Origin: Bacteroidales bacterium UBA1628
GTDB taxonomy: Bacteria; Bacteroidota; Bacteroidia; Bacteroidales; UBA932
Direction: 5' to 3'
Length of the DNA stretch: 21,963 bases
NCBI GenBank assembly: GCA_002321335.1
Contig: DCMG01000160.1
Location: 1-21,963, forward strand
Position numbers and translations under genes: made by a program. Positions within the stretch are counted from its first letter, which is position 1. Each line of letters begins with the position of its first letter. The notes below the pieces were generated by a model. That model was given only the letters and a program-made list of their open reading frames with translations, was not told the origin of the DNA and did not search any database. Of this stretch, positions 6,914 through 14,246 are shown piece by piece.

Positions 6914-7285
6914 ATGGAAGTTAAGAAGAAAGTCCCGTCAAATACAATAACCAGGGACATCAAGTATCTCGCCGAGCCTACAGGCAACATTTACGAGACA
7001 GTCGTGCTTCTTTACAAGAGGGCGAATCAGATCGCCCTTGCCGAGAAGAAGGAACTTGCCAAGAAACTGGAGGATTTCCGTACGGATCGCGACACGATGG
7101 ACGAGGTCTTTGAAAACCGCGAACAGATTGAGATATCAAAGTATTACGAGAAGCTTCCTAAGCCGGATCTCATCGCGATTTCCGAGTTTGAGGACGGTGA
7201 ACTCTACTATAGGATGGCTGGATCCGGCAATGAGGATCAAATGTCTGCTCGTCCTTCAAGTGAGAACACTTCTGACGCAGAATAA
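6914..7285 (+). CDS. rpoZ: RNA polymerase omega subunit (Rpb6-like, Bacteroidota type)
   Basis: This 123-residue protein has the Rpb6/omega pattern seen in Bacteroidota: a short N-terminus with NTITRDI, then GNIYETVVLLYKRANQIA, which corresponds to the conserved omega helix that latches the beta' subunit, followed by a charged helix. It is more divergent than the proteobacterial omega and longer than E. coli RpoZ (about 90). Position between bamD and recN fits the known Bacteroidota order, in which this gene follows bamD. No Shine-Dalgarno sequence is seen; the upstream bases are AT-rich (TTTTTATTTAAT). Confidence 0.82.
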   Translation: MEVKKKVPSNTITRDIKYLAEPTGNIYETVVLLYKRANQIALAEKKELAKKLEDFRTDRDTMDEVFENREQIEISKYYEKLPKPDLIAISEFEDGELYYRMAGSGNEDQMSARPSSENTSDAE

Positions 7286-7296
7286 TTTACGGGGCC

Positions 7297-8973
7297 ATGC
7301 TTGAGTCCCTTCAGATAAGAAATTACGTTTTGATAGACTCTCTGGACATCAAATTTCCGGAGGGTCTGATCATTATATCCGGCCAGACAGGAGCCGGTAA
7401 GTCAATCCTTTTGGGAGCGCTTTCGTTGTTGCTGGGTTCAAAGGCTGACGCTTCCGTTATCGGAGGGGATGCTGACAGCTGTGTTGTCGAGGCTGTCTTC
7501 AGAATTCCGGAGACGGATCATGTCCTGAAGGATATATTGGCCGAAAACGATGTTGATGCTGTGGACGAGGAATTGATCATCAGGAGGGTGGTCAACCGTT
7601 CCGGACGCTCGCGTTCATTCATTAATGACTCTCCTGTGAATCTTCAGATTCTTCAGAGCATATCCTCGAGGTTGGTTGACATTCACTCTCAGCATCAGAC
7701 ATTGCTGCTGTCAGACAGATCCTTCCAACTTTCCATGCTGGACCATTTCGCCGGCGATGAGTCTCTTTTGGAGGAATGCGGGGAATCCTTCAGACGCTTC
7801 AAGACGATTGATAAGGAATATTCTGAAATCACATCAAAACTGGCCAGAATGAGCGAGGAGAAGGAATATGTCCGTGCCCGCTGGCAGCGGCTTGAGGATG
7901 CCCGTCTTCAGGACGGGGAACTTGATGCTCTTGAGGCAGAACAGAAACAACTCTCCAATGCCGAGGAAATAAAGGAGAACCTTGGCGGAGTTGAGGAATT
8001 GTTCTGTCCGTCTGATCCGAATTCGGAAGCCTTGCCGTTGTCTTCTGTCCTGAAAGAGGCGCAGAAGATGCTGGATAAAGCGGCCAGATTTGTCCCGGAG
8101 GCAGCCGGACTGTCCGACAGGATTGACTCCGCCCGCACTGAATTGGATGACATTCTTGAGGAGGTCTCGGCTATCAACTCCCGCATTGAACTGTCTCAGG
8201 AACGTCTTGGAGCTGTGGACGAGCGTCTTTCGCTTCTTTATGACCTTATGAAAGGTTATTCGGCCTCTACCGTTGCCGAACTGATCGCTAAAAGAGACAC
8301 CCTTTCAGAGTCTCTGTTCGATTCCGCCGCGCTAGAGGCACGGAAGTCTGAACTGGAAGCCATGATGGCTTCGGAAAAGAAAACCCTCGAGACTGTTTCC
8401 AAGCGCCTTCATGAGGCACGTGTCAAGGCGTCTGAACCATTCTCCAAGGCAATCACCGCATCAGTGCGCTCGCTAGAGATGGATCATGCGGTGTTCAAGG
8501 TTGAACTTTCAGATGCCCAGGTGTCAGCTGTCGGGTCGGATGCAGTCAGATTCTTGTTTTCAGCTTCCGGTGCGGCTCCCGCTGATGTGGCTAAGTGCGC
8601 TTCCGGCGGCGAAATGTCACGCTTGATGCTTTGCCTCAAGGCGATGATGGCTAAGTTCGTGAATATGCCGACCCTCATTTTCGATGAGATCGACACCGGT
8701 GTCTCCGGCAGCGTGGCCGACAAGATGGGACGCATGATATGCTCGATGGGCAAGGATATGCAGGTGTTCGCCATCACTCATCTGCCACAGGTGGCCGCAA
8801 AAGGCAATGCGCATTATGTCGTTGAGAAGGAGTATGATGTCCTTGGGAAAGCCACAACTTCCGTCCGTCCTTTGGAGGGTCATGAGAGGGTGATGGAGAT
8901 CGCGCGAATGCTGAGCGGCAGCAGCATCACAACCGCTGCCGTGGAGAACGCGAAGGCCTTGCTGTCTATCTGA
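7297..8973 (+). CDS. recN: DNA repair protein RecN
   Basis: The 558-residue SMC-like ATPase acts in double-strand-break repair. Walker A is GQTGAGKS at 29-36 (the family usually has GETGAGKS), an RSRSFIND motif follows at about 105, a coiled coil spans roughly 150-380, and the C-terminal half has the ABC signature CASGGEMSR and Walker B LIFDEIDTGVSG with D463/E464, then THLPQVA. Length and architecture are normal, so the protein is probably active. It starts 11 bases after rpoZ. Its TGA lies within the last codons of the convergent LysM-protein gene, and no terminator separates the two. Confidence 0.95.
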   Translation: MLESLQIRNYVLIDSLDIKFPEGLIIISGQTGAGKSILLGALSLLLGSKADASVIGGDADSCVVEAVFRIPETDHVLKDILAENDVDAVDEELIIRRVVNRSGRSRSFINDSPVNLQILQSISSRLVDIHSQHQTLLLSDRSFQLSMLDHFAGDESLLEECGESFRRFKTIDKEYSEITSKLARMSEEKEYVRARWQRLEDARLQDGELDALEAEQKQLSNAEEIKENLGGVEELFCPSDPNSEALPLSSVLKEAQKMLDKAARFVPEAAGLSDRIDSARTELDDILEEVSAINSRIELSQERLGAVDERLSLLYDLMKGYSASTVAELIAKRDTLSESLFDSAALEARKSELEAMMASEKKTLETVSKRLHEARVKASEPFSKAITASVRSLEMDHAVFKVELSDAQVSAVGSDAVRFLFSASGAAPADVAKCASGGEMSRLMLCLKAMMAKFVNMPTLIFDEIDTGVSGSVADKMGRMICSMGKDMQVFAITHLPQVAAKGNAHYVVEKEYDVLGKATTSVRPLEGHERVMEIARMLSGSSITTAAVENAKALLSI

Positions 8974-10672
8974 CCAGACCAACGGAATAGTCTGAATTGT
9001 AGACCACCCGTCTGACAGCCTCGTTCACATAACCGCCTCTGGATGTTTTCACGAGATTGAAGTCGGATTGCAGTCCGTTGCCTTTGTGGTTTGCGATGTC
9101 GTCCCACTTCCTGCCATATTCTGAATTTAGGGTTGTGAAGAATTTCATGAGGTCATAGCCTTGGAATGCTGTGCGGCTTGGCTCGGCACCGTAGATGGCC
9201 CTGTATCTCATCAGAAAGTTGTGGACATCCTTGGAGTCGTAGTCAACAAAGAATGACACACTTGAATGCAGATTCAGAGCGTGGAGCTGTTCCACGTCAA
9301 TCTCTTCGAATGTCCTGATTTTGGAAGTGCTGTAAAGCACGATGTCCTTTTTCTGGCTGGAAATCAGGTACAGAAGCCTGACAACCTCGATGACAAACGC
9401 CTTGCTGTCTGAAGCCACCACCACCCTGTTTGTACCGTTGTCTGTCATCATGGACGAGATTCTGCCCATCACCTGCCGTCCCTCAAGAATATTGAACGAG
9501 AGGTCGGAGTGCCTTACTCCGGAGTTGCGCACCTCATTGATGACGTTGGATGAATAACTGTTGGCCGCCGCTCCTTTCTGGGTTATCAGAATCATCCTGT
9601 CGTTCGTTCTCAAGTCAGAATCCAACCATTTTATCATGTCAGATATCTGAGATTTGGTCGGCGACGGAGCCTGAATCACATTTGGAATCGTGTCCGCCAG
9701 CGCCTCTGCCCTCGGGTCGAGCGGCGAGACTATCCAAGTCTTGCCCTTTGATGCGTTGACGGTCCTGACTATGTCGGTGTTTGACACCGGACCGATCACA
9801 AAATCGCTTTCTGAGAACCTCTCTTCCGTGACAGGCATCGCTCCTCCGGCCACGTCATAGACATTGAGGTCTATCTCATTGCCGGCCTCTCCCAGATCCT
9901 TGGCCGCAAGCAAGGCTCCGCTGTAGAAATCCATCATCTGGCTGTCCGCTTTTTTTGCTGTGTTGAACGGAAGCAGGATGGAGACGTTAGTCTTGTGTTT
10001 CTTATTGAATAACCTGCCGAACAATCCGTCGGTGGGCTCGTCCTTCTCCGCATTCCCGGCCTCCTCAACGGAATCAGCCTGAAAGTCATTGGACTCCGAG
10101 TCTGTGGAAACTGCTTTGTTTCCGGATGCGTTTTCCCATCTTTCCGGATGAACAGGAATCTTGATCTCGTCCTTGCGCCTGACTTTTTCGGATGTCATTC
10201 CATTGATATTCATAATGGACTCTTTGGATACCATGTACTTTCTCGCGATGGAGGTCAGGTCCTCAAACCACTTGACGCGATGTATGATATATTCATTTGT
10301 GCCGTCAAATGTCTTGGTTTCCTCAGGTGTTCCGGCATTTGACATGCGGGCCGGAACACCTTGTTCCGCCGCCACAGACGGCCCCTTTACCGGAATCCGG
10401 ATAATCTGGTCTTTTTTGAGTCCTTCCGTGTCGAGGTGCAGGTCAGGGTTGGCGTCGAAGATCTCTTGCAGAGATACATTATAGGCCTTGCTGATTGAGT
10501 AAAGGGTCTGACGCTCCTGCACTATATGCGAATAGTACACTTTCCCGTTATAGCGAACCTTGTCCTTGGACACCACAACCTGCGGAGCGGCGTATTCCTG
10601 AGCGGCTGATTCTGAGCCGAACGCGGCCATCAGACATATCGAGGCCACGAAAGAAGTCAAGTATCTGTTCAT
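8966..10672 (-). CDS. Secreted protein with two LysM domains and a type-1 periplasmic-binding-like domain
   Basis: The 568-residue protein starts with a signal peptide (MNRYLTSFVASICLM, ending ESAAQ). LysM 1 covers about 47-95 (HIVQERQTLYSISKAYNVS, ending IRIPV) and LysM 2 about 128-174 (HRVKWFEDLTSIARKYMVS, ending IKIPV). After an acidic, Ser-rich linker, residues about 228-560 look like a type-1 periplasmic-binding fold (VSILLPFNTAKK, FYSGALLAAKDLG, VIGPVSN, YDLMKFF). LysM binds peptidoglycan; the second part may sense a ligand or partner. No transporter genes lie nearby, so a role in cell-wall synthesis is more likely than uptake. The ATG at 10672 overlaps the TGA of the upstream glycosyltransferase (ATGA), so translation is probably coupled. 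Confidence 0.88.
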   Translation of the reverse strand: MNRYLTSFVASICLMAAFGSESAAQEYAAPQVVVSKDKVRYNGKVYYSHIVQERQTLYSISKAYNVSLQEIFDANPDLHLDTEGLKKDQIIRIPVKGPSVAAEQGVPARMSNAGTPEETKTFDGTNEYIIHRVKWFEDLTSIARKYMVSKESIMNINGMTSEKVRRKDEIKIPVHPERWENASGNKAVSTDSESNDFQADSVEEAGNAEKDEPTDGLFGRLFNKKHKTNVSILLPFNTAKKADSQMMDFYSGALLAAKDLGEAGNEIDLNVYDVAGGAMPVTEERFSESDFVIGPVSNTDIVRTVNASKGKTWIVSPLDPRAEALADTIPNVIQAPSPTKSQISDMIKWLDSDLRTNDRMILITQKGAAANSYSSNVINEVRNSGVRHSDLSFNILEGRQVMGRISSMMTDNGTNRVVVASDSKAFVIEVVRLLYLISSQKKDIVLYSTSKIRTFEEIDVEQLHALNLHSSVSFFVDYDSKDVHNFLMRYRAIYGAEPSRTAFQGYDLMKFFTTLNSEYGRKWDDIANHKGNGLQSDFNLVKTSRGGYVNEAVRRVVYNSDYSVGLVR

Positions 10673-11802
10673 CTTTGTTTGTACAAATTGTCGGAGAACT
10701 CCAGCAGCCTTCTGCTGAAAGCCTTCCATGACAGCCGTTCTTTCTCGGCTCTGATTGAGTTGACACATAGGGCTTTAAGATTTGCGTCGGCGAAATATGC
10801 GCGAATCTCTCTCCCGATGCTGACGGCATCGGCCTTGGGCGCGACGAGTCCCGTGCCGCAGTCTCCGATGGATTGGCGCAGCCCTCCCACATCGGTGACC
10901 ACCATCGGCACCTCAAAGTGATAGGCGATGGCGCTGATTCCGCTCTGTGTGGCCGATCTGTAAGGTAGCACCGCAAGGTCGGCGGCCGAGAAGTAATCCT
11001 TCACCTCGGAGTCCTTGATGTAATGTGTGAACAAGTGGATTCTGTCCTTGGCCGGCGAGTGGTCGATTATCTTAGCGTATTTGTCAAATGAGCCATACGG
11101 TTCGCCGGCGACTATGAGCTGGTAACTGTCGTCCAGTCCGGCGAAAGCCTCCAGCAGGATGTCAAGCCCTTTGTATTCTCTGATCAGGCCAAAGAACAAC
11201 AGGTTTTTCTTTCCCGGCATAAGCCCAAGCGCTTTCTCTGCCTCCGCGCGTGGCATTTTTTTGCCGAAGTGCCCGTAGATCGGATGAAAGAGAGTGATGT
11301 TCAGAGCCTTCGGTGAAAGCCTGTGAAGATCTTCCGCTACCTCGTCGCATAACGTGACGTTGCCTGTACACCCGGACAGAAAATATTTGGTCAGCGGAGC
11401 GTCAAAGAATCTGGGCTCATGCGGAATTACATTGTGGAGAACGGAAATGACCTTGCAGCATTTCTTGAGCCTTCTGGCGATAAATCCCAATGACGGCCCG
11501 AAATAAGACATCCAATAACTGATGATCACAAGATCCGGCTTCCAGTCCCGGATGGCCCTGTACGTGCGACCATAGGTAAAAGGATTGGCCGTATCCAGCA
11601 GAGCTTCGCTCTCGATGGGTACGGCGTCGTCATCCTTTGTGACATATTGCGTCTTTCCCGGAAAAAGAAATTCCGGATATTGTCTTTTGAAATTGAAAGC
11701 CTTTACAGTATGGCTCTTGCCCAGTTCCAGGCAGAGACTTGCGTTGAACTGGGAAATCCCACCTCTGAAAGGGTAAAAGCAGGACAGGAGAGCGATTCTC
11801 AA
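10669..11802 (-). CDS. Glycosyltransferase family 4 protein
   Basis: The 377-residue cytoplasmic enzyme has the GT-B fold of family GT4. The N-terminal domain begins MRIALLSCFYPFRGGISQFN with the glycine-rich acceptor-side loop. The C-terminal domain has FGLIREYKG (204-212), which carries the conserved basic residue for the nucleotide-sugar phosphate, and PYRSATQSG (280-288) with VPMVVTDVGGL after it; the usual E-x7-E motif is changed (Q286 in the first position). Donor and acceptor sugars cannot be told from sequence. It sits between the anchored Skp-like gene (3-base gap) and the LysM gene (4-base overlap), which suggests a job on envelope glycans. Confidence 0.9.
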   Translation of the reverse strand: MRIALLSCFYPFRGGISQFNASLCLELGKSHTVKAFNFKRQYPEFLFPGKTQYVTKDDDAVPIESEALLDTANPFTYGRTYRAIRDWKPDLVIISYWMSYFGPSLGFIARRLKKCCKVISVLHNVIPHEPRFFDAPLTKYFLSGCTGNVTLCDEVAEDLHRLSPKALNITLFHPIYGHFGKKMPRAEAEKALGLMPGKKNLLFFGLIREYKGLDILLEAFAGLDDSYQLIVAGEPYGSFDKYAKIIDHSPAKDRIHLFTHYIKDSEVKDYFSAADLAVLPYRSATQSGISAIAYHFEVPMVVTDVGGLRQSIGDCGTGLVAPKADAVSIGREIRAYFADANLKALCVNSIRAEKERLSWKAFSRRLLEFSDNLYKQR

Positions 11803-11805
11803 AGC

Positions 11806-12468
11806 CTACTCCGTTTTGGACTCCTCAGCAGTGGCCGGGGATGCTTTTCCGCCCTTGCCTTTGCTCTGGATGTACTCGTCGTTGAGACCGGCGAGAATAG
11901 CGTCGGTCACGTCAAGGTCAGGATCGCCGGCGGCAACCGGAGCCGGAAGGACACTGCCCTGGGTGGCGATGATCATGGCGTACTTGTGCTCCTCGTTGAA
12001 CTTGTCGAGGAAAGTCTTTATGGCGTCACCGATCTGGTTCATCATCACCTGCTGCTCCTCGGCGATTTCCTGCTGCTTCTGGGCTGCGTAGTTGTTGAAA
12101 TTGTTCTGCTGCTCCTGAAGCTTGATGTTTCTCTGCTCCGCCACCGAACGTACGAGAAGACCCTTGTCGAGATCGGACTGGAACTTGTTCACGTCGCTCT
12201 GGAGTTTGTTGCCCCTTCTGTTGATTTCCTCCTGAATGCTCTGGACTTTGGTCTCGACCACCGACCTGAGGTCGTTGGCCATGTCGTACTCATTGAGCAC
12301 CCTGTCGAGGTCGAACCATACGATGGAACCGGCTTGGGCTGTCGCCTCCACGGTCTCGCCTGTGGTGGCCTTTTTGCCGCCTTTCCCGTTTGAAGTGAGT
12401 TGGAAAATCCCGAGAGCGACCACGGCAATAAGTGCTATGACGCTGATAATCAGTGGTGTTTGTTTCAT
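11806..12468 (-). CDS. OmpH/Skp-family periplasmic protein with N-terminal membrane anchor
   Basis: The 220-residue protein has a hydrophobic N-terminal segment (residues about 6-24, IISVIALIAVVALGIF) without a clear cleavage site or lipobox Cys, so it is probably anchored in the inner membrane and faces the periplasm. The body follows the Skp/OmpH pattern: a short beta segment (SIVWFDLDRVLNEYD), a long Q/E/N-rich coiled coil at about 65-150, and a closing YAMIIATQGSVLP segment. Skp traps unfolded outer-membrane proteins. It heads the minus-strand unit with the GT4 and LysM genes, and is a paralogue of the soluble form at 17667. The Lys/Gly-rich ends (SKGKGGKAS) are unstructured. Confidence 0.85.
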   Translation of the reverse strand: MKQTPLIISVIALIAVVALGIFQLTSNGKGGKKATTGETVEATAQAGSIVWFDLDRVLNEYDMANDLRSVVETKVQSIQEEINRRGNKLQSDVNKFQSDLDKGLLVRSVAEQRNIKLQEQQNNFNNYAAQKQQEIAEEQQVMMNQIGDAIKTFLDKFNEEHKYAMIIATQGSVLPAPVAAGDPDLDVTDAILAGLNDEYIQSKGKGGKASPATAEESKTE

Positions 12469-12499
12469 TTTATTGTTTTGTTATTAATATTCAAGGTTA

Positions 12500-12507
12500 C
12501 AAATGTA
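12500..12507 (-). promoter_or_regulatory. -7 promoter box for the ompH-like/GT4/LysM unit
   Basis: On the minus strand the sequence is TACATTTG, an exact TAnnTTTG match, giving a leader of about 26 bases. It is embedded in an exact inverted repeat GTTAC-AAAT-GTAAC (12496-12509) just past the pdxJ stop; the upstream promoter half lies in the pdxJ 3' end. No -33 element stands out. Confidence 0.5.
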
Positions 12508-12508
12508 A

Positions 12509-13228
12509 CTAAAAAATCTTAATCTTCGACAGATAAGCCTGTATTGTTTTCTCAAGTCCCATGTAGAGAGCGTCGCAGATGATGGCGTGGCCGATGGAAA
12601 CCTCGTCCGTCCAAGGGATAGTTCTGATGAAATATTCCAGATTCTCAAGGTTGAGGTCGTGCCCTGCGTTCAATCCCAGGCCAAGTTCTTTGACAGCCTT
12701 TGCGGTTTCAAGGTACGGCGCTATGGCCTTTTCCCTGCAGGATGAATATTCCGCGGCATAATCAGCGGTGTATAGTTCCACCCGGTCGCATCCGCAAGCC
12801 TTGGCTCCTTCCGCCATGGCGGGCGACGGATCAATGAATATTGACGTGCGTATTCCTTTTCCTTTGAACCTGGCGCAGATATCCGTGAGAAATTCCTTGT
12901 TTGCGATGGTGTCCCACCCGGCGTTGGATGTGATGGCGTCGTGCGCGTCAGGCACAAGTGTGACCTGATCCGGGACGACCTCAAGGACAAGGTCAACGAA
13001 ACTTGGTATCGGATTGCCTTCTATGTTGAACTCTGTCTTGATTGTGGGCCTGATTGCCCTGACATCGGAATACCTGATATGCCTTTCGTCCGGTCTGGGG
13101 TGAACGGTGATGCCTTCCGCTCCGAACCTCTCGCAGTCCACGGCGGCCTTCTCCACGTCCGGCATATTCCCGCCGCGCGCATTGCGGATCGTGGCGATCT
13201 TGTTGATGTTTACACTAAGTCTTGTCAT
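12509..13228 (-). CDS. pdxJ: Pyridoxine 5'-phosphate synthase
   Basis: The 239-residue enzyme joins 1-deoxyxylulose 5-phosphate and 3-amino-2-oxopropyl phosphate to make pyridoxine 5'-phosphate, the last ring-forming step of the DXP-dependent vitamin B6 route. The sequence starts MTRLSVNINKIATIRNARGG, the family N-terminus. Catalytic-site residues align with those of E. coli PdxJ at a constant small offset: H43 and R45 in TVHPRPDERH, H50, E70 in FNIEGNP and H190 in LNAGHDLN. Length equals the family norm. It is divergent from nadK, with 78 bases of structured leader between its start codon and its -7 box. Confidence 0.96.
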   Translation of the reverse strand: MTRLSVNINKIATIRNARGGNMPDVEKAAVDCERFGAEGITVHPRPDERHIRYSDVRAIRPTIKTEFNIEGNPIPSFVDLVLEVVPDQVTLVPDAHDAITSNAGWDTIANKEFLTDICARFKGKGIRTSIFIDPSPAMAEGAKACGCDRVELYTADYAAEYSSCREKAIAPYLETAKAVKELGLGLNAGHDLNLENLEYFIRTIPWTDEVSIGHAIICDALYMGLEKTIQAYLSKIKIF

Positions 13229-13306
13229 AATGTTTCTATCTTCTGAGGTGGCCTCGGGTCACCTGTGACGATTGCCGCGTCCAATGCGGCAACCTTAACA
13301 ATCATA
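13229..13306 (-). promoter_or_regulatory. Structured 5' leader of pdxJ
   Basis: The predicted leader holds a 7-bp perfect hairpin (TTGCCGC 13272-13278 with GCGGCAA 13286-13292) and a second stem AGGTGRCC-type (13246-13253 with 13257-13264, one mismatch in the minus-strand RNA). Between them lies the dyad GTCACCTGTGAC (13258-13269). No T-run follows either stem. It matches no riboswitch class I recognise. Confidence 0.4.
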
Positions 13307-13314
13307 CAAAAATA
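13307..13314 (-). promoter_or_regulatory. -7 promoter box of pdxJ
   Basis: TATTTTTG on the minus strand is an exact TAnnTTTG box. It faces away from the identical nadK box only 33 bases further on, so the two upstream promoter halves must overlap. Confidence 0.5.
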
Positions 13315-13347
13315 ATGATTTATGTTCAGTTTTATGCAGAAATGTGC

Positions 13348-13355
13348 TATTTTTG
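13348..13355 (+). promoter_or_regulatory. -7 promoter box of nadK
   Basis: TATTTTTG is an exact TAnnTTTG box, giving a leader of about 30 bases to the ATG at 13391. No clear -33 element is seen. It probably drives nadK and uppS. Confidence 0.5.
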
Positions 13356-13390
13356 AGATTCAATATTATTTATAACCGAAACACGCGCGG

Positions 13391-14236
13391 ATGAAGATAG
13401 CGGTATATTCCAGAGACGGGGGAGTCATGCGCGACCAGAGGCTCTCACGGATGTTCGACAGGCTCGGCAAGGAATCTTTCGACCTTTTTGAGATCAGCGG
13501 TGAGGAGGACATTCTTACCGGTACCGGCACGGACATGGTGATCAGTGTGGGTGGAGACGGCACATTCCTGTCGGCTTCCCAATGCGTCGGGCAGTCCGGA
13601 ATCCCGATTCTTGGGGTGAACCTCGGGAGACTTGGGTTCCTTTCTGAATATAGCCCCGAAGAGGCTTGCGACGCTCTGCTGTCAGGAGACTGGTATCTGG
13701 AAGACAGGGAACTGTTGAGCACGAGTGTGACTGGATTTGGAGGGAATATGACAGGACCAATCGCCGGTTTCAGGCCGTACACCCTCAATGAAGTCTCCGT
13801 CCATCGTTCCGGAGCCGCTCTGATCGGAATTGATGTCTCGATCGACAGACACCCGCTGCCAACATATTGGGCGGATGGTCTGCTTGTCGCGACCAGTTCT
13901 GGATCCACTGCATATTCGTTGAGTGTCGGAGGGCCGATCTGCGCCCCCGAGTCGAAGGTTCTCATCATAGCCCCGATAGCTCCGCACAACCTTAACGTGC
14001 GTCCGCTTGTGGTACCTGACACGACAGAGATAGTTGTTTCGGTAAGGTCCAGAGATGATAACGTGATGCTTTCCATGGACAACAGGAACCATCTTGTGGA
14101 CGCTTCTGTGGTCCTGAGGATCAAGGTGGCACAATTTTCGCTGAAAAGGGTTCGCCTTAAAAACACCAGTTTCATAAAGGCTCTGACCACAAAGCTGTTC
14201 TGGGGTGAGGACATCAGGAACAGCGGAGATCAATAA
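13391..14236 (+). CDS. nadK: NAD kinase
   Basis: The 281-residue cytoplasmic enzyme phosphorylates NAD to NADP. It carries the signature GGDGTFL at 54-60, NLGRLGFLS at about 78-86, the NAD-binding stretch DGLLVATSSGSTAYSLSVGGP (about 160-180), and LNVRPLVVPD further on. All conserved blocks of the NadK family are present at usual spacing and the length is typical. Ten bases separate its TAA from the uppS ATG, so the two are co-transcribed. A 282-residue open frame on the opposite strand covers nearly all of it and is a codon-bias shadow. Confidence 0.96.
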   Translation: MKIAVYSRDGGVMRDQRLSRMFDRLGKESFDLFEISGEEDILTGTGTDMVISVGGDGTFLSASQCVGQSGIPILGVNLGRLGFLSEYSPEEACDALLSGDWYLEDRELLSTSVTGFGGNMTGPIAGFRPYTLNEVSVHRSGAALIGIDVSIDRHPLPTYWADGLLVATSSGSTAYSLSVGGPICAPESKVLIIAPIAPHNLNVRPLVVPDTTEIVVSVRSRDDNVMLSMDNRNHLVDASVVLRIKVAQFSLKRVRLKNTSFIKALTTKLFWGEDIRNSGDQ

Positions 14237-14246
14237 TTATTATGAT

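Noticed and set aside
11647..12393. 248-residue plus-strand frame opposite the GT4 and Skp-like genes
   Set aside because: Low-complexity Leu/Val/Glu content from the antisense of a coiled coil; no start signal.
13229..13306. TPP or other known riboswitch before pdxJ
   Set aside because: The hairpins lack the conserved TPP core (CUGAGA and matching P4/P5 elements) and I recognise no other class.
13366..14214. 282-residue open frame antisense to nadK
   Set aside because: It mirrors nadK almost end to end; Ser/Thr/Pro-rich with no domain. NadK motifs on the plus strand are complete.
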